Both the position numbers and the translations under genes were made by a program. The notes under the pieces were generated by a model. The model was not told the DNA's origin and did no database searches. It worked only from the letters and a program-made list of their open reading frames with translations. From Odontocerum albicorne (lineage: Eukaryota > Arthropoda > Insecta > Trichoptera > Odontoceridae), in the NCBI GenBank assembly GCA_949825065.1, contig OX463862.1, forward strand, positions 14,379,592 to 14,443,591: a stretch of 64,000 nucleotides of DNA, written 5' to 3'. Of this stretch, positions 53,180-62,639 are shown piece by piece (position 1 is the stretch's first letter; every line of letters begins with the position of its first letter).

Positions 53180-53660
53180 TGCTTAAATGTCAAGTTATTA
53201 GGTTCAGCAGAAGAAAGTGTAAATCAACATATGTAACTATGCTTCAAATGAAAAAGCACTCTAAGATGGTTTGGAGATGTGGAACGAATGAATGAAGAAG
53301 GACTAACAAAATAAATGTACCGTGCAACTCTGAGTCGAAGTGTAGAGAAAGACCATGGAAAGTGTGTCCATACACATATCAATTGAATGATTTTTTTAAA
53401 AGAAGAAAATGTAATAAGGAAGAGAAATCATTGGGGCTATACGAGGTGAATATATGTGGATAGTGCGAAATCATTGGGGCTATATGAGGTGAATAGATAT
53501 GGATAAGGCGAAATCATTGGGGCTGTATGAGGTGAATATATGTGGATAAGGCGAAATCATTGGGGCTATATGAGGTGAATAGATGTGGGTAATGCGAAAT
53601 CATCGGGGCTATATGAGGTGAATAGATGTGGGTAATGCGAAATATGCATGTCGAAATAGG
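53180..53660 (+). pseudogene. LINE-D with internal 43-bp array
   Basis: KSTLRWFGDVERMNEEGLTK, MYRATLSRSVEKDHGKCV, IN-MIFLKEENVIRKRNH-like codons, then about five units of AAATCATTGGGGCTATATGA + GGTGAATAGATGTGGATAAG + GCG at 53426-53645. The unit is the codons for RNHWGYMRxIDVDKAK-like text of LINE-D (R-x-x-x-C-M-x-R-x-M-x-V-x-E-A-K). Ends in AAATAAATAAATAAATAAAT. Confidence 0.75.
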
Positions 53661-53699
53661 AAAGTCTTGTAGGAATACCTACCTAAATAAATAAATAAA

Positions 53700-55060
53700 T
53701 AAATAATTGTCAAAATGAATAAGTGAATTGTTAAACACAATTAAATTAAATTAATTATTGTCAGATAGTAAACATACAGGGGCAATGACCGATGAAGAAT
53801 TCAATGATTGTCACACACTATGAACAACAACAATATTTACTATTTACAACGTCTGCGAATTGGCTAGCCATCTCCAAATATAAATAATTAACCTACCGCC
53901 AATTCATTCGCTAGAGCAAGGCAGATATGTATCGCGAATGTATTCACTCATTGGTATAAATTACTCGGACGCCGAGAAATAAACATATTATTATTGTCAT
54001 TCATTCAACTGTCAAGACTTATTATTTATCACCCGCTGTCACTTTCGCTTTTTAATTTCCGCATTCCTGAGTCTATATTTATTTGAATACAAATCAAGAT
54101 CATCATGACTTATAGAGATAAGCAATCCGCTATATTGATGACTCTGAACGAGAAGTAACGCAGATCGACTAAAACGAAGATAGCGATGTCGATATCAAAA
54201 TCATCAGCACGTTCTAATAGGACACACGCTACATTGATAACGACCATCGTTACAGTCTAAATACTCTGCCTTCCCATGCAGGGAAGTAGTGGGATGGGAT
54301 ATATATAAATGGAATAGTACTATGAACTGTTTCGCAAATCCGTGACCTCAGAGTTGTTGAAAATGCTTATTTATTAATGGGATCCATAGCATCCTGCACT
54401 GCGCATAAAATACATACGAAATAAACAAATCACTGAGAAATAAATCAAAACCAAAATACAAATGGAAAATAAAATATAAAAGACGGAATCAGACAGGTAC
54501 AGCTTCACAAATCCTCAAAAAAACTCAAAATAGTAAAAAAAACACAATACTCAATTAAAAAGCAGTTCAAAAAAGTTCTTCAAAAGGCCTCGAAAGACAC
54601 GCGGGATACCATTTCAAGACTCAGATATTCGGAAAGTCCTTTTCAGGCACTCTTTATAGGTCAGCAAACTAACTCTAAATACACCCGAGACCGCAGCGTA
54701 TTCATTTCCGATTCTGTGATGTCTAGGTATGGGAGAAGTCGCAAAATAATTTGTTGTATAATTTTCATATAGAAATGTGTCTTGCAGCCTAGTCATTCTT
54801 GTCGGAACAATCACTTATCAAGAGATGACGCCCTACACAAAACCATTGTTGATCTTCCGATTTGTGATAGTAACACATTCGGCTTTAGGTGTAGTGTATG
54901 TCTTAACTCGTATATAGTGTTAGTATAAAATCATATATTGAGTTAAGACTTCCCATGAAACATTGTATTTAAGTGATTTCTAAAGTTACATAACATACAC
55001 CACACCCAACACTTGAAAGCAGACAACTCTCGATCGAATTAAAATTTGAGAAACGAACGT
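53700..55060. other. mostly unassigned; possible solo LTR
   Basis: 53809-54030 begins TGTCACACACTATG, contains GGTATAAATTACTC and GAGAAATAAAC and ends near TTATTTATCA, an arrangement like a short LTR, but no flanking duplication or internal sequence was found. 54614-54814 holds an unrecognised minus frame (LQDTFLYENYTTNYFATSPI...). Hairpin GTCTTAACT...AGTTAAGAC at 54898-54950. Confidence 0.25.
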
Positions 55061-55077
55061 CAACCAAAACAATAGAT

Positions 55078-55277
55078 TGTAATTTATTTTTATCAAACAC
55101 TGTTTATTCCACTTTTTTCAAACAAGTCTTGTTTGCGCTCTCCTGAAGATGAGGTGAAAGCCTTGAAACCGGTAGGGTTATACCGTCACAAAAAAGTGGA
55201 ATAAACTGTGTTTGATAAAAACAAATTACAATGCCTTAAAACCTCCACAACGTTAATGCCTTAACTATAAACAACAT
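55078..55277. mobile_element. foldback F7 with 12-bp target duplication
   Basis: TGTAATTTATTTTTATCAAA start and CTTAACTATAAACAACAT end, flanked by AAAACAATAGAT at 55066-55077 and 55278-55289. The left arm is shortened (AAACAAGTCTTG follows the CCACTTTTTT block directly). Core CTGAAGATGAGGTGAAAGCC, TTGAAACCGG. Confidence 0.85.
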
Positions 55278-55701
55278 AAAACAATAGATCATGAATTCAT
55301 TGAATATGCAATAATAATGTGAATTTCGCATTACGAAAAATACACTGAATATTGAACGGCGTGTAGCGCTAGGAAACAAAGTCAACGGGATACTAAAATG
55401 TATTTACTCAAACTGAACAGTACCACAATCTGCTAAGATAATAGTCCACAACAGTATTTTAGTACCAGCTTTGATGTATGGGAGTGAAACGTGTGAACGA
55501 AGAAAAAGGCTAAAAGGAGCCGAATAAATGCTGTAGAAATGAGTTCACTTAAAAGAAAACATGGGTTATAATGTGTGAGATAGAATGCAGATTTAAGTGA
55601 TTGAGGATGAATGTAAAATAGGGGTAAGATCAAGAAGAGCACTCTGAGATGGTTCGGGCACATGGAACGAATGAATGATGAAAGTTTAACAGAAATATAT
55701 A

Positions 55702-56298
55702 AACCGTATTTTACGGACTATAAGACGCTACGGACTATAAGACGCACCTTAAGTTTTAGGTAATTTTAAAAAAATAACATTTTTACCATTTTTATTATTA
55801 GATTGCAAAGCCAGACTAAAAAAATCTTAGTTTATAAAACCGTACTGACCTTTAAAATCCCTGAAAATCGTCATCTGAACGTTCTTCTTCTTCCTCTTCA
55901 TCGTCATCGTTGTCCTCTTCATATATAAGATGGTCTTCACTGCCATCGAGAGCGTTACTTATGCCGCACTTCTTGAAAGATTTAACAATAATATCTTCTC
56001 TCACTCTAGACCACGACTGTTTTATCCACTGACACACTTGTTTGATTGTAGGTCGTTTTAAAGCTCCCTTCGGCGTGAATTCATGTTGGGTTTCATCCAT
56101 CGTCTGCCAGTTGAATCCAATGTTGCCAGATAGAGATAGGTTTCCCGCGGCATCGAATATATGGCCATTTTTAAGACTGGCGGGAATTTTAAATCAAACA
56201 CTGGACATTTTTATATTAATTTCGAGTATAAGACGCACCTGAATTTTAGAGGCAATTTTTTTAAGAAAAAAGTGCGTCTTATAGTCCTTAAAATACGG
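55702..56298 (-). mobile_element. pogo/Tigger-like element, internally deleted
   Basis: Ends CCGTATTTTACGGACTATAA + GACGC and, complemented, CCGTATTTTAAGGACTATAA + GACGCAC, the hallmark of a widespread pogo-like family. TA borders at 55700-55701 and 56299-56300. 597 bp, carrying only the last part of the transposase. Confidence 0.88.
55852..56100 (-). pseudogene. pogo-like transposase C-terminus
   Basis: MDETQHEFTPKGALKRPTIK, QVCQWIKQSWSRVREDIIVK, SFKKCGISNALDGSEDHLIY, then an acidic tail EEDNDDDEEEEEERSDDD. This is the region after the DDE domain of pogo/jerky-type transposases (W...W......I..SF..CGI.N..DG.ED). Catalytic residues are deleted. The true product would be longer upstream. Confidence 0.8.
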
Positions 56299-56716
56299 TA
56301 GCGCAAATGTGTGGAAGGCTGGTAGAGGAAAACTAAGGAAAATACGATTGGATGAAGTGAATGATAATTTGAAATAAGATAAAGTAAGATAAATCGTAGG
56401 AGCTACTATATATGAGAAAGTGTATGAATTAAGAATAGGCGAAGGATGTATGCTGAGATATGATAGTCTAGTCATCTCTCCTCCCTGCCTATCTCGACAA
56501 AGAAACGGCGTATCTATAAGTTTACATATATTTAGTACTCTTGATACTAATTTTGGACCTGGAATATTCGAGTACACATTAAACTGTCGATATAATCAAA
56601 TTCAGTATATACTATTAAATTAACAGTTCATCATATTAAATTATACAAAGTAATAAATAACAACGAAAAAAGTGCCTGTGCTATGACGACAGTGTTAAGC
56701 AGCGTGATATAGTGCC

Positions 56717-56785
56717 CCCCGCGGTATCGAACCAGGCGCCCACGCGTCCCAGCGGGCGGTGACACCGCTCAACTACCGGCAGACA
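56717..56785 (-). mobile_element. tRNA-like head
   Basis: Minus strand: GCCGGTAGTTGAGCGGTGTC (box A-like), GGCGCCTGGTTCGATACCGC (box B-like). G+C-rich against the surroundings. No acceptor stem, no tail: another SINE-head type. Confidence 0.4.
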
Positions 56786-56877
56786 TGTCCATGTCTCATT
56801 ACCATTCATCATCTTGATAATTTCATCAACGTTCATTTTTTATGTCATCATTCCACAAGGAAAATCTTTCAACAAAC

Positions 56878-57045
56878 TGAAGATTGGCCAAGTTGGTAAG
56901 ACGCTTGTCTTTCAGCCCGGGGGCTAAAGGTTTGATTCCCGTTAGAACAATTTTTTTTTCAAAAAATTTCAAACATTTTTCTGATTTGTTAGAAGAGATT
57001 GCCACATAGCAATAAATCCGCCAGATTGTACATTATTCAAGGCAT
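56878..57045 (+). mobile_element. SINE-A copy
   Basis: Head GATTGGCCAAGTTGGTAAGA, box B-like GGTTTGATTCCCG, CATTTTTCTGATTTGTTAGA, AGAGATTGCCACATAGCAAT, AAATCCGCCAGATTGTA. LINE-A7 follows at once. Confidence 0.7.
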
Positions 57046-57605
57046 TTTACATTTTCATACTATCTCTATTATACGATATCCTTAACTGTCCCGCCGTCCC
57101 TTTTAATCTCGACGAAAATTTTCTGCATCTCTGATTATGGACTTGCATTACGCTCTTTCAGAGTTAGTTCATTGGTCTTCTCACTTCCCCGCTCTCCTTT
57201 TTTACGTCATCCTTTATTGTCCATGCAGTGAGATTCTGGAACCAGTTACAAACTAATGCTATACTCGCTCCGCCCTTGGCATGCTTTAAGAAGCGACTGA
57301 AAAAACTCTTAATTTCTAGTCAGTAATATAACGTGTTTCATTCTTAATTTTCCTTTCCTCTCCACCATCCCTTCCTTTTCCTTTGATTGATATCTAACGT
57401 TTGCTTTTATAATGTACTCGTATACGTTCATAAATTTCAGATATATGAATATTTTTTGCGACCACGTAACTTCCTTTATGTACTTTTGTCTGATTGGTTG
57501 GAAGAGATTGCCGCAGTTTTATTGGCAATAAACCTGCCAGATTGTACTGTATATGACAAAAGTGTAATGCAATACAATAGTGTGCTCCTAAATACTTAAA
57601 TAAAT
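57046..57605 (+). mobile_element. LINE-A7, 5' truncated
   Basis: Codons: HILLSLLYDILNCPAVPF, RLFCISDYGLALRSF, SFTSSFIVHAVRFWNQLQTN, LGMLEATEKTLNF with shifts; TCTGATTGGTTGGAAGAGAT, GGCAATAAACCTGCCAGATT; end AATACTTAAATAAATTA. Confidence 0.75.
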
Positions 57606-57683
57606 TATTTCATTTAAGATATTTTACCAACTTTGTCGTATGTTATCTTCTTCAGCGCATGCTCAATAATGAGCATCATAGTA

Positions 57684-57935
57684 CAGTACCCGGTGATAAG
57701 TAATTCACATCGGACCATCGAGCGACAGAGACGACGCTCTACAAAGCCATGTGTATTACTTACCGCCGGGTACTGGTACGTAATACACATCGGGCCATCG
57801 TGCGACAGAGACGACGCTCTACAAAGCCATACGTATTACTTACCGCCGGGTATTGGTACGTAATACACATCGGGCCATCGTGCAACAGAGACGACGCTCT
57901 ACAAAGCCATGTGGATTACTCACCGCCGAGTACTG
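57684..57935. mobile_element. CAGTACCC-ended MITE in a three-unit tandem
   Basis: TA, CAGTACCCGGTGATAAGTAA at the left and CTCACCGCCGAGTACTG then TA at the right. Between them a unit of about 80 bp (CATCGGGCCATCGTGCGACA, GAGACGACGCTCTACAAAGC, CA, TATTACTTACCGCCGGGTAC, TGGTACGTAATACA) is repeated, three copies in all. Confidence 0.8.
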
Positions 57936-58199
57936 TACACTGATATCACCAGCTTCTCCAGACTTTAATCATTATTTCTAGTAACATACCCAAAGTTAGT
58001 TATGATTCTTTTTCTGCATGTTGTCGAAAGTCTTTCGGTAATCTCCAATTCTTGGATAATAGAGACGTTGATGCGCCAAGAGGTCCATGTATGTAAAAAG
58101 GAACATCCGCCCAAAATACCACATCTCAAAAGTATATATCATGTTTATTTCCTTCTTTCTCGTCGACTATGTTTCCACTCCATAAAGTGATATGCAGAA

Positions 58200-58552
58200 A
58201 TCTAATTCGATCGTCGTTGGGCCTCGTAGTTGAGAATCCTCTAACTATTCCAACGTCAATTCAGTTGGAAAGCGAAGCTGTGAATCGAGCCGTTGTACAC
58301 CAGCAAACTCACCGGCCACACCGCTGTACTAGATCCGATGGCACACCGAAATGAGACGATCAGAGTACACAGGCATATTTTTTTCTTTTTTTGAAAAAAT
58401 AGATATCTTCATAGATATATTTATACCCCTGAATAGGATGAAAACATATATGTGTCATTCGAGGGTAGTAGCACAACACGGGGCTAGAACCGGCTACCTT
58501 CCGCACGGTACACATCCAGCGCGTTATCGCGCGGCCATGCACCTCCATGCTA
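58200..58552 (-). mobile_element. SINE-B, near full length
   Basis: Minus strand: GGAGGTGCATGGCCGCGCGA, TGTACCGTGCGGAAGGTAGC, GGTTCTAGCCCCG, CTACTACCCTCGAATGACAC, then TCTATTTTTTCAAAAAAAGA, GTACTCTGATCGTCTCATTT, GTGTGCCATCGGATCTAGTA, GTTTGCTGGTGTACAACGGC, CAACTGAATTGACGTTGGAA, GGATTCTCAACTACGAGGCC. Confirms that head and body are one element. Confidence 0.75.
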
Positions 58553-58689
58553 TAGAGACTACTAGACTTAACTAGAATGATTTTGGTTCTTCTGAGTATA
58601 CGTCATATTTTTATATTAATTTAGTAAAAGAATCATTAAATGTTTCACAGCACTAAGATATAAATTATTGCCTTTCATATGATTTCACC

Positions 58690-58792
58690 AGACTGGAACT
58701 TGTTTTTTATTTTTTTTCGGGTACCACTAGGAATCAACCCTTAACCTCCGGGTAGAACCAAACACTTTACTTAATAGGCTACAAAGGTTGCC
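58690..58792 (-). mobile_element. SINE-A head and body
   Basis: Minus strand: CAACCTTTGTAGCCTATTAA, GTAAAGTG, GGTTGATTCCTAGTGGTACC (box B damaged), CAAGTTCCAGTCTGG. Tail missing. Confidence 0.5.
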
Positions 58793-58801
58793 AATATTAG
58801 C

Positions 58802-59403
58802 ACTATACTCAAGAAAATGTAGCATGGTCCCTGTGACGTTTGAAATGTCATGCCTCAAAGGGATGGGGTAAAATCGTTTTTTTTTTACAAATCGAATCGT
58901 TTTTTTATGAATCGAAAAATTGTTTTTCTTTAAACTAACGTTTTAATTCCTAATTTTCATTATACTGACTTTCTAATGTATTTTATGATTTGTATCTATC
59001 TTTAAATAGGTCAAGATCCACTATGAATTAATACTAATAACGAACATTTAATTTCATGTATAAGAAAAATCGAAAATCCAATTATCGTATACCCCATCCC
59101 TGGCCAATGCAGACTAACGTAGTGACTTTTGACGAACGTCGCCAAGTATTATTTGATTAAAAAAAACTGACATATTTTTGCTAAGTACATTACATTAATA
59201 CATCTTGTTACAACAAGATGTATTAATTTTTCATTATTGTTAGTTTTATGTAATGTATTTACTTAAATAACTTGATATTTATTAGAATCGAGACTTATAT
59301 TAAAGTTGACAAAATAATTAAAATTACTGAACGTTGACAAAGTTGTATTGGGGCAAATTTGTAAAACATCACAGGGATCATGCTACATTTTCTTTAGTAT
59401 AGT
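58802..59403. mobile_element. 602-bp TIR element of unknown family
   Basis: Left end ACTATACTCAAGAAAATGTA, GCATGGTCCCTGTGACGTTT; right end complemented ACTATACTAAAGAAAATGTA, GCATGATCCCTGTGATGTTT. Near the centre a 16-bp arm hairpin ATTAATACATCTTGTT / AACAAGATGTATTAAT at 59194-59227. No coding frame. Superfamily not assigned. Confidence 0.75.
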
Positions 59404-59404
59404 A

Positions 59405-59728
59405 TTTTTCAATCTACCTTACTGCAATTTAAAAAGGACACAACACTCATGAATTGGACTATTGATTCGATGAAATGAGCTGTCGCCCGCGGTATAAATT
59501 AGCCCTCTTTAAATACATATGCTTGTAACTCCCTGACAGTTCGATCCACCCCAACCCTTGGGACTTGCTTCCCATGGGGTGTGTGGTGCGGAGTTTTCAA
59601 TGTTTACACAAAGTATTTGTCACTCAATTAATATTAGAGACTCGATTCGTTTACTGTAAATTGCTATATGCCATCTTTTAGACTAAAGACACAACATTTT
59701 TTTCATACTTGAATCAATTCGACTTCAT
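59405..59728. other. unassigned stretch
   Basis: No feature recognised. Confidence 0.3.
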
Positions 59729-59729
59729 A

Positions 59730-59955
59730 TCTTCGTGGTCAAACTGGTAACGATCTCCATGGTCAAGTTGATAAGATGCTTGTCTTCCAGCCCGAGGGTT
59801 GCGAGTTCGATTGCCGTTGTAAACCAGATTTTTTTAAAGGAATTTCAGTCTGGTTTGCCTCTTGAAGAACTTTCTTCGAAGAGATTGTCACATTGCAATA
59901 AGCCTGCCAGGTTGTACTATATACAACAAAAGTGTGATACAATGCAATATCTTCA
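59730..59955 (+). mobile_element. SINE-A with doubled head
   Basis: CTTCGTGGTCAAACTGGTAA then CTCCATGGTCAAGTTGATAA, two starts of the tRNA-like head in tandem; box B-like GAGTTCGATTGCCG; TCAGTCTGGTTTGCCTC; CTTTCTTCGAAGAGATTGTC, ACATTGCAATAAGCCTGCCA tail. Confidence 0.7.
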
Positions 59956-60259
59956 CCAAAAAAATCAGCTCAAAGAACAATGGGTGATGGAAGACTCTCC
60001 AATCCTCTTTTCGATCATGAGAGTCACGATGCTCAGACATGAGCTACATGACAGGATGGATGGATTTATTTATTTCAAAGCGAATAAATAAATCAAATCT
60101 CACTTCAGTGACAATGCGTATTTTTCTGGATTTCTTCTTCATCCATCATTCAATCTCCCTTTTCGTCTCCTGGCCATCAATGACGTTATTTACTAAGTAT
60201 AATTTTTTTTTTCGTTTTTTTGATATTGCAAAGTTTTTTTTTATCAGGGTATTGTCACT

Positions 60260-60556
60260 CTACGTATGTCACTCACTCAATGCACGCATTTCTTTAGCAT
60301 TTAGTCGACACCAATAAGTCATTTTCCACGTCCATTTTTCACTCCCATATATCAAAGTTGGCACCGAAATACTGTTTTATCCTATATTTTAGCAGATTTT
60401 AATAATGTCCAGTTCGAGTATAAGTTCACATAGTATATTGTCATCCCATGTTTTCTTATAAATAAGAACGCGAGTCTTTTTCCACGTCCACGTTTCACTG
60501 CCATAAATCAAAGTTGACACTATTATGGGCTATCGTCTTAGCAGATTTTGATTCCT
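60260..60556 (-). pseudogene. LINE-D fragment with internal duplication
   Basis: Minus strand codons near LVSTLIYGSETWTWKKTR and LVPTLIYGSEKWTWK. CTTTTTCCACGTCCACGTTT / CATTTTCCACGTCCATTTTT occur twice about 160 bases apart, so this part of the RT C-terminus is duplicated. The hAT-like element starts just beyond. Confidence 0.55.
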
Positions 60557-60564
60557 CTACATCA

Positions 60565-61220
60565 TAATTTCCCAAACTTTTTCGCCCCGTAGACCACTTA
60601 TCGATTTTTTTTGTTTTCCGTAGACCCCTGCCTGCCTAATATTGAATTTTCCTAAACTTATTAACTTCAAATGTGTTTTTGACAGCGGCTATTCACCTTG
60701 ATATGGTTTCTTGTAGAGTGGACAATTGTAAAAAAATAAAAACATGTACAATTTTTATTCATACTTTAATTGAAAAGACAGAAAAAGTGCAAGTAAATAT
60801 TTGGTTTTGGAACGAAACTAATCAAAACATTGTAAAATTCTTACGTAAAATTAATACACAAATAATCCTGTTAATGAGAGGGATGAACCTGATGCTCTGA
60901 TAGCAATGGTTCAATATTTGACTTCAAATTAGTGAGGTATAGTCTTAAATCTCCACGTTCAGTGATTTGCATTCGATTTCTTTATATAAGTATTTTCTAT
61001 GTCTAATATAAGTATTCTGTACACACAATCTGTGTTAGGTGTAATAAGACATTTACGGAACGCCTAAATATTGACGATGATCTGCCTAAATGGGATCCGC
61101 TCACGTGGACCCTCATTTACATCTCGTGCACCCCCAATTTCTTTTCCTCGCTGATATAGACCCCCTGCAAGTCAAAATCGACCCTTGGGGGTCCATATAG
61201 ACCACTTTGGGAATCTTTGG
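60565..61220. mobile_element. hAT-like element, non-autonomous
   Basis: Flanked by TCTACATCA at 60556-60564 and 61221-61229 (hAT makes 8 bp; one extra base may be chance). Ends: TTCCCAAACTTTTTCGCCCC then GTAGACC at the left; complemented right GATTCCCAAAGTGGTCTATA + TGGACCCCC. TTCCCAAAGTGGTC..GGACC is a usual hAT end. A 75-codon frame inside (60673-60900) is not a transposase domain I recognise. Confidence 0.75.
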
Positions 61221-61275
61221 TCTACATCAATAATATAAATCTTCACTTTTCCCTCAAAACATTCTAAGTCAAGTC

Positions 61276-61352
61276 TGTGGTTGTTTGGAAGAGATTTCCA
61301 ATTGGCAAACAACCCCTCTTGAATGCACAATATATCATGAACTTTTAAATAA
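61276..61352 (+). mobile_element. LINE-A-type tail scrap
   Basis: GTGGTTGTTTGGAAGAGATT, TCCAATTGGCAAACAACCCC, then GAACTTTTAAATAAATCA. Confidence 0.5.
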
Positions 61353-61591
61353 ATCACTAAAGCCATGAGATATTGTAACCTGCGATGGTTGTTAGACGAC
61401 CAAATTTCAGAACCATGACATTACCTTGAACCTCGAGATGGACAAAAAGAAGAAATAACATGTTATGGTGCTGTTATTGCTAGTCTGTTAAATTTGAGAG
61501 ATGGAGAGTAAAAATAATAACAGGGCCTGCGTTAAGAGGAGTGACGCCCTTGCATGAAACTATATTTTTTAATGTTATTTTATTTTTATTT

Positions 61592-62050
61592 TATTTAATT
61601 AACAACACAACAGTGTATTTTATATACAAATGAACATATGACAGGTTATACAAGTACTTAAAATTATTGACAAAAAATACAAAACTTTATATTAAACTAA
61701 CATGGAGATACAAAAAGCAGTAGTAATAATAAATTACAAAGTCATTGTTTAAAATTATTTAATATTAATATGTATATTTAAGTTCAATAAATGTTATGTA
61801 TGTATACCACAAAATATTACCAAACTTCACCAAGCAGACTTACGTAATTGTCGAAGACTTATTTTATAGTGGTAAATAACTTATATTTGTTTTTAGTGGG
61901 ACAACGCTTACATAGAACAAGAATTGGATTTTTTGAGAATTTTATGGATAGATCTTGAGATATAGAAAACACATGGGCTCACTTGTAGAACGAGATGTAA
62001 GTTGCTTTGCAGAATCGAAACCTTCCACATGTTGATGCAGGGTTACTCAA
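61592..62050 (-). mobile_element. LINE 3' end, inverted partner of 29790-30120
   Basis: Starts (minus) GAGTTGAGTAACCCTGCATC, AACATGTGGAAGGTTTCGAT and ends ACTGTTGTGTTGTTAATTAA, ATAAAATAAAAATAAAAT. The partner ends in the same place. About 130 bases are present here (61700-61900) that the partner lacks or has in altered form. Confidence 0.65.
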
Positions 62051-62052
62051 CT

Positions 62053-62165
62053 CCAGTAAAATTTGTTTATATGTATCATTTATACATCGTCCCCTTTTAC
62101 ACCGGTTCAAAAATTGTTAGCTAGGTATTTAAAATTCGTTCAGTATCACGGACCCACCGAGATTC
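62053..62165 (+). mobile_element. Helitron-like fragment
   Basis: Matches 16605-16720: TATCATTTATACATCGTCCC, CTTTTACACCGGTTCAAAAA, TTGTTAGC, TCGTTCAGTATCACGGACCC, ACCGAGATTCAAATTT. No 3' hairpin. Confidence 0.6.
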
Positions 62166-62289
62166 AAATTTAGAATTATTTTCTGATAGAATCCTAGTAT
62201 TCCTCTCTCGCTCTCTTGTATTCAAAATTCAATTTTCGTATTCTTTCTTTGACGACAACCATCGTATGGGTTTTGGCATATTTATACTA

Positions 62290-62632
62290 TGATGCAGTGT
62301 GACTCTGAAACCAGTTATTAACCAATGTTAGACTCGTTCCGTCCTCGGCATGCTTTAAGAAGCGACTGAAAAAACTTATAATTTCTACACAGTAATATAA
62401 CGTGTCATTCAGTGTTCATTCCTGATTTATCTTTCCTCTCCACCATCCTTTCCTTTGATTAATGATATCTCACTTTTACTTTAATATGTGTATGTCCATA
62501 CATTTCATAAATAGGAATAATAATAATGTAACTTGATTTATTTACTTTAGTCTGGTTGGTTGGAAGAGATTTCCGCCTGGAAATAAACCCACCAGATTGT
62601 ATGATCAATCAAGTGTTAAATAAATAAATTAA
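62290..62632 (+). mobile_element. LINE-A8, 5' truncated
   Basis: Begins at CAGTGTGACTCTGAAACCAG (the WNQL codons), LGMLEATEKT-like codons, TCTGGTTGGTTGGAAGAGAT, TTCCGCCTGGAAATAAACCC and GTGTTAAATAAATAAATTAA. Confidence 0.8.
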
Positions 62633-62639
62633 AATAAGC

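Larger units (their letters stand above)
55330..56520 (+). pseudogene. LINE-D split by a pogo-like element
   Basis: Left half: RRVALGNKVNGILKCI, LVPALMYGSET-like, KRLKGAE stop MLxK, KIGVRSRRALxWFGHMERMN, DESLTEIY. Right half after the insert: SANVCGRLVEENxGKYDWMK, then RNRRSYYI and CLVISPPCLSRQRNG. Rejoining at the TA gives an unbroken TEIYSANV. Confidence 0.75.
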
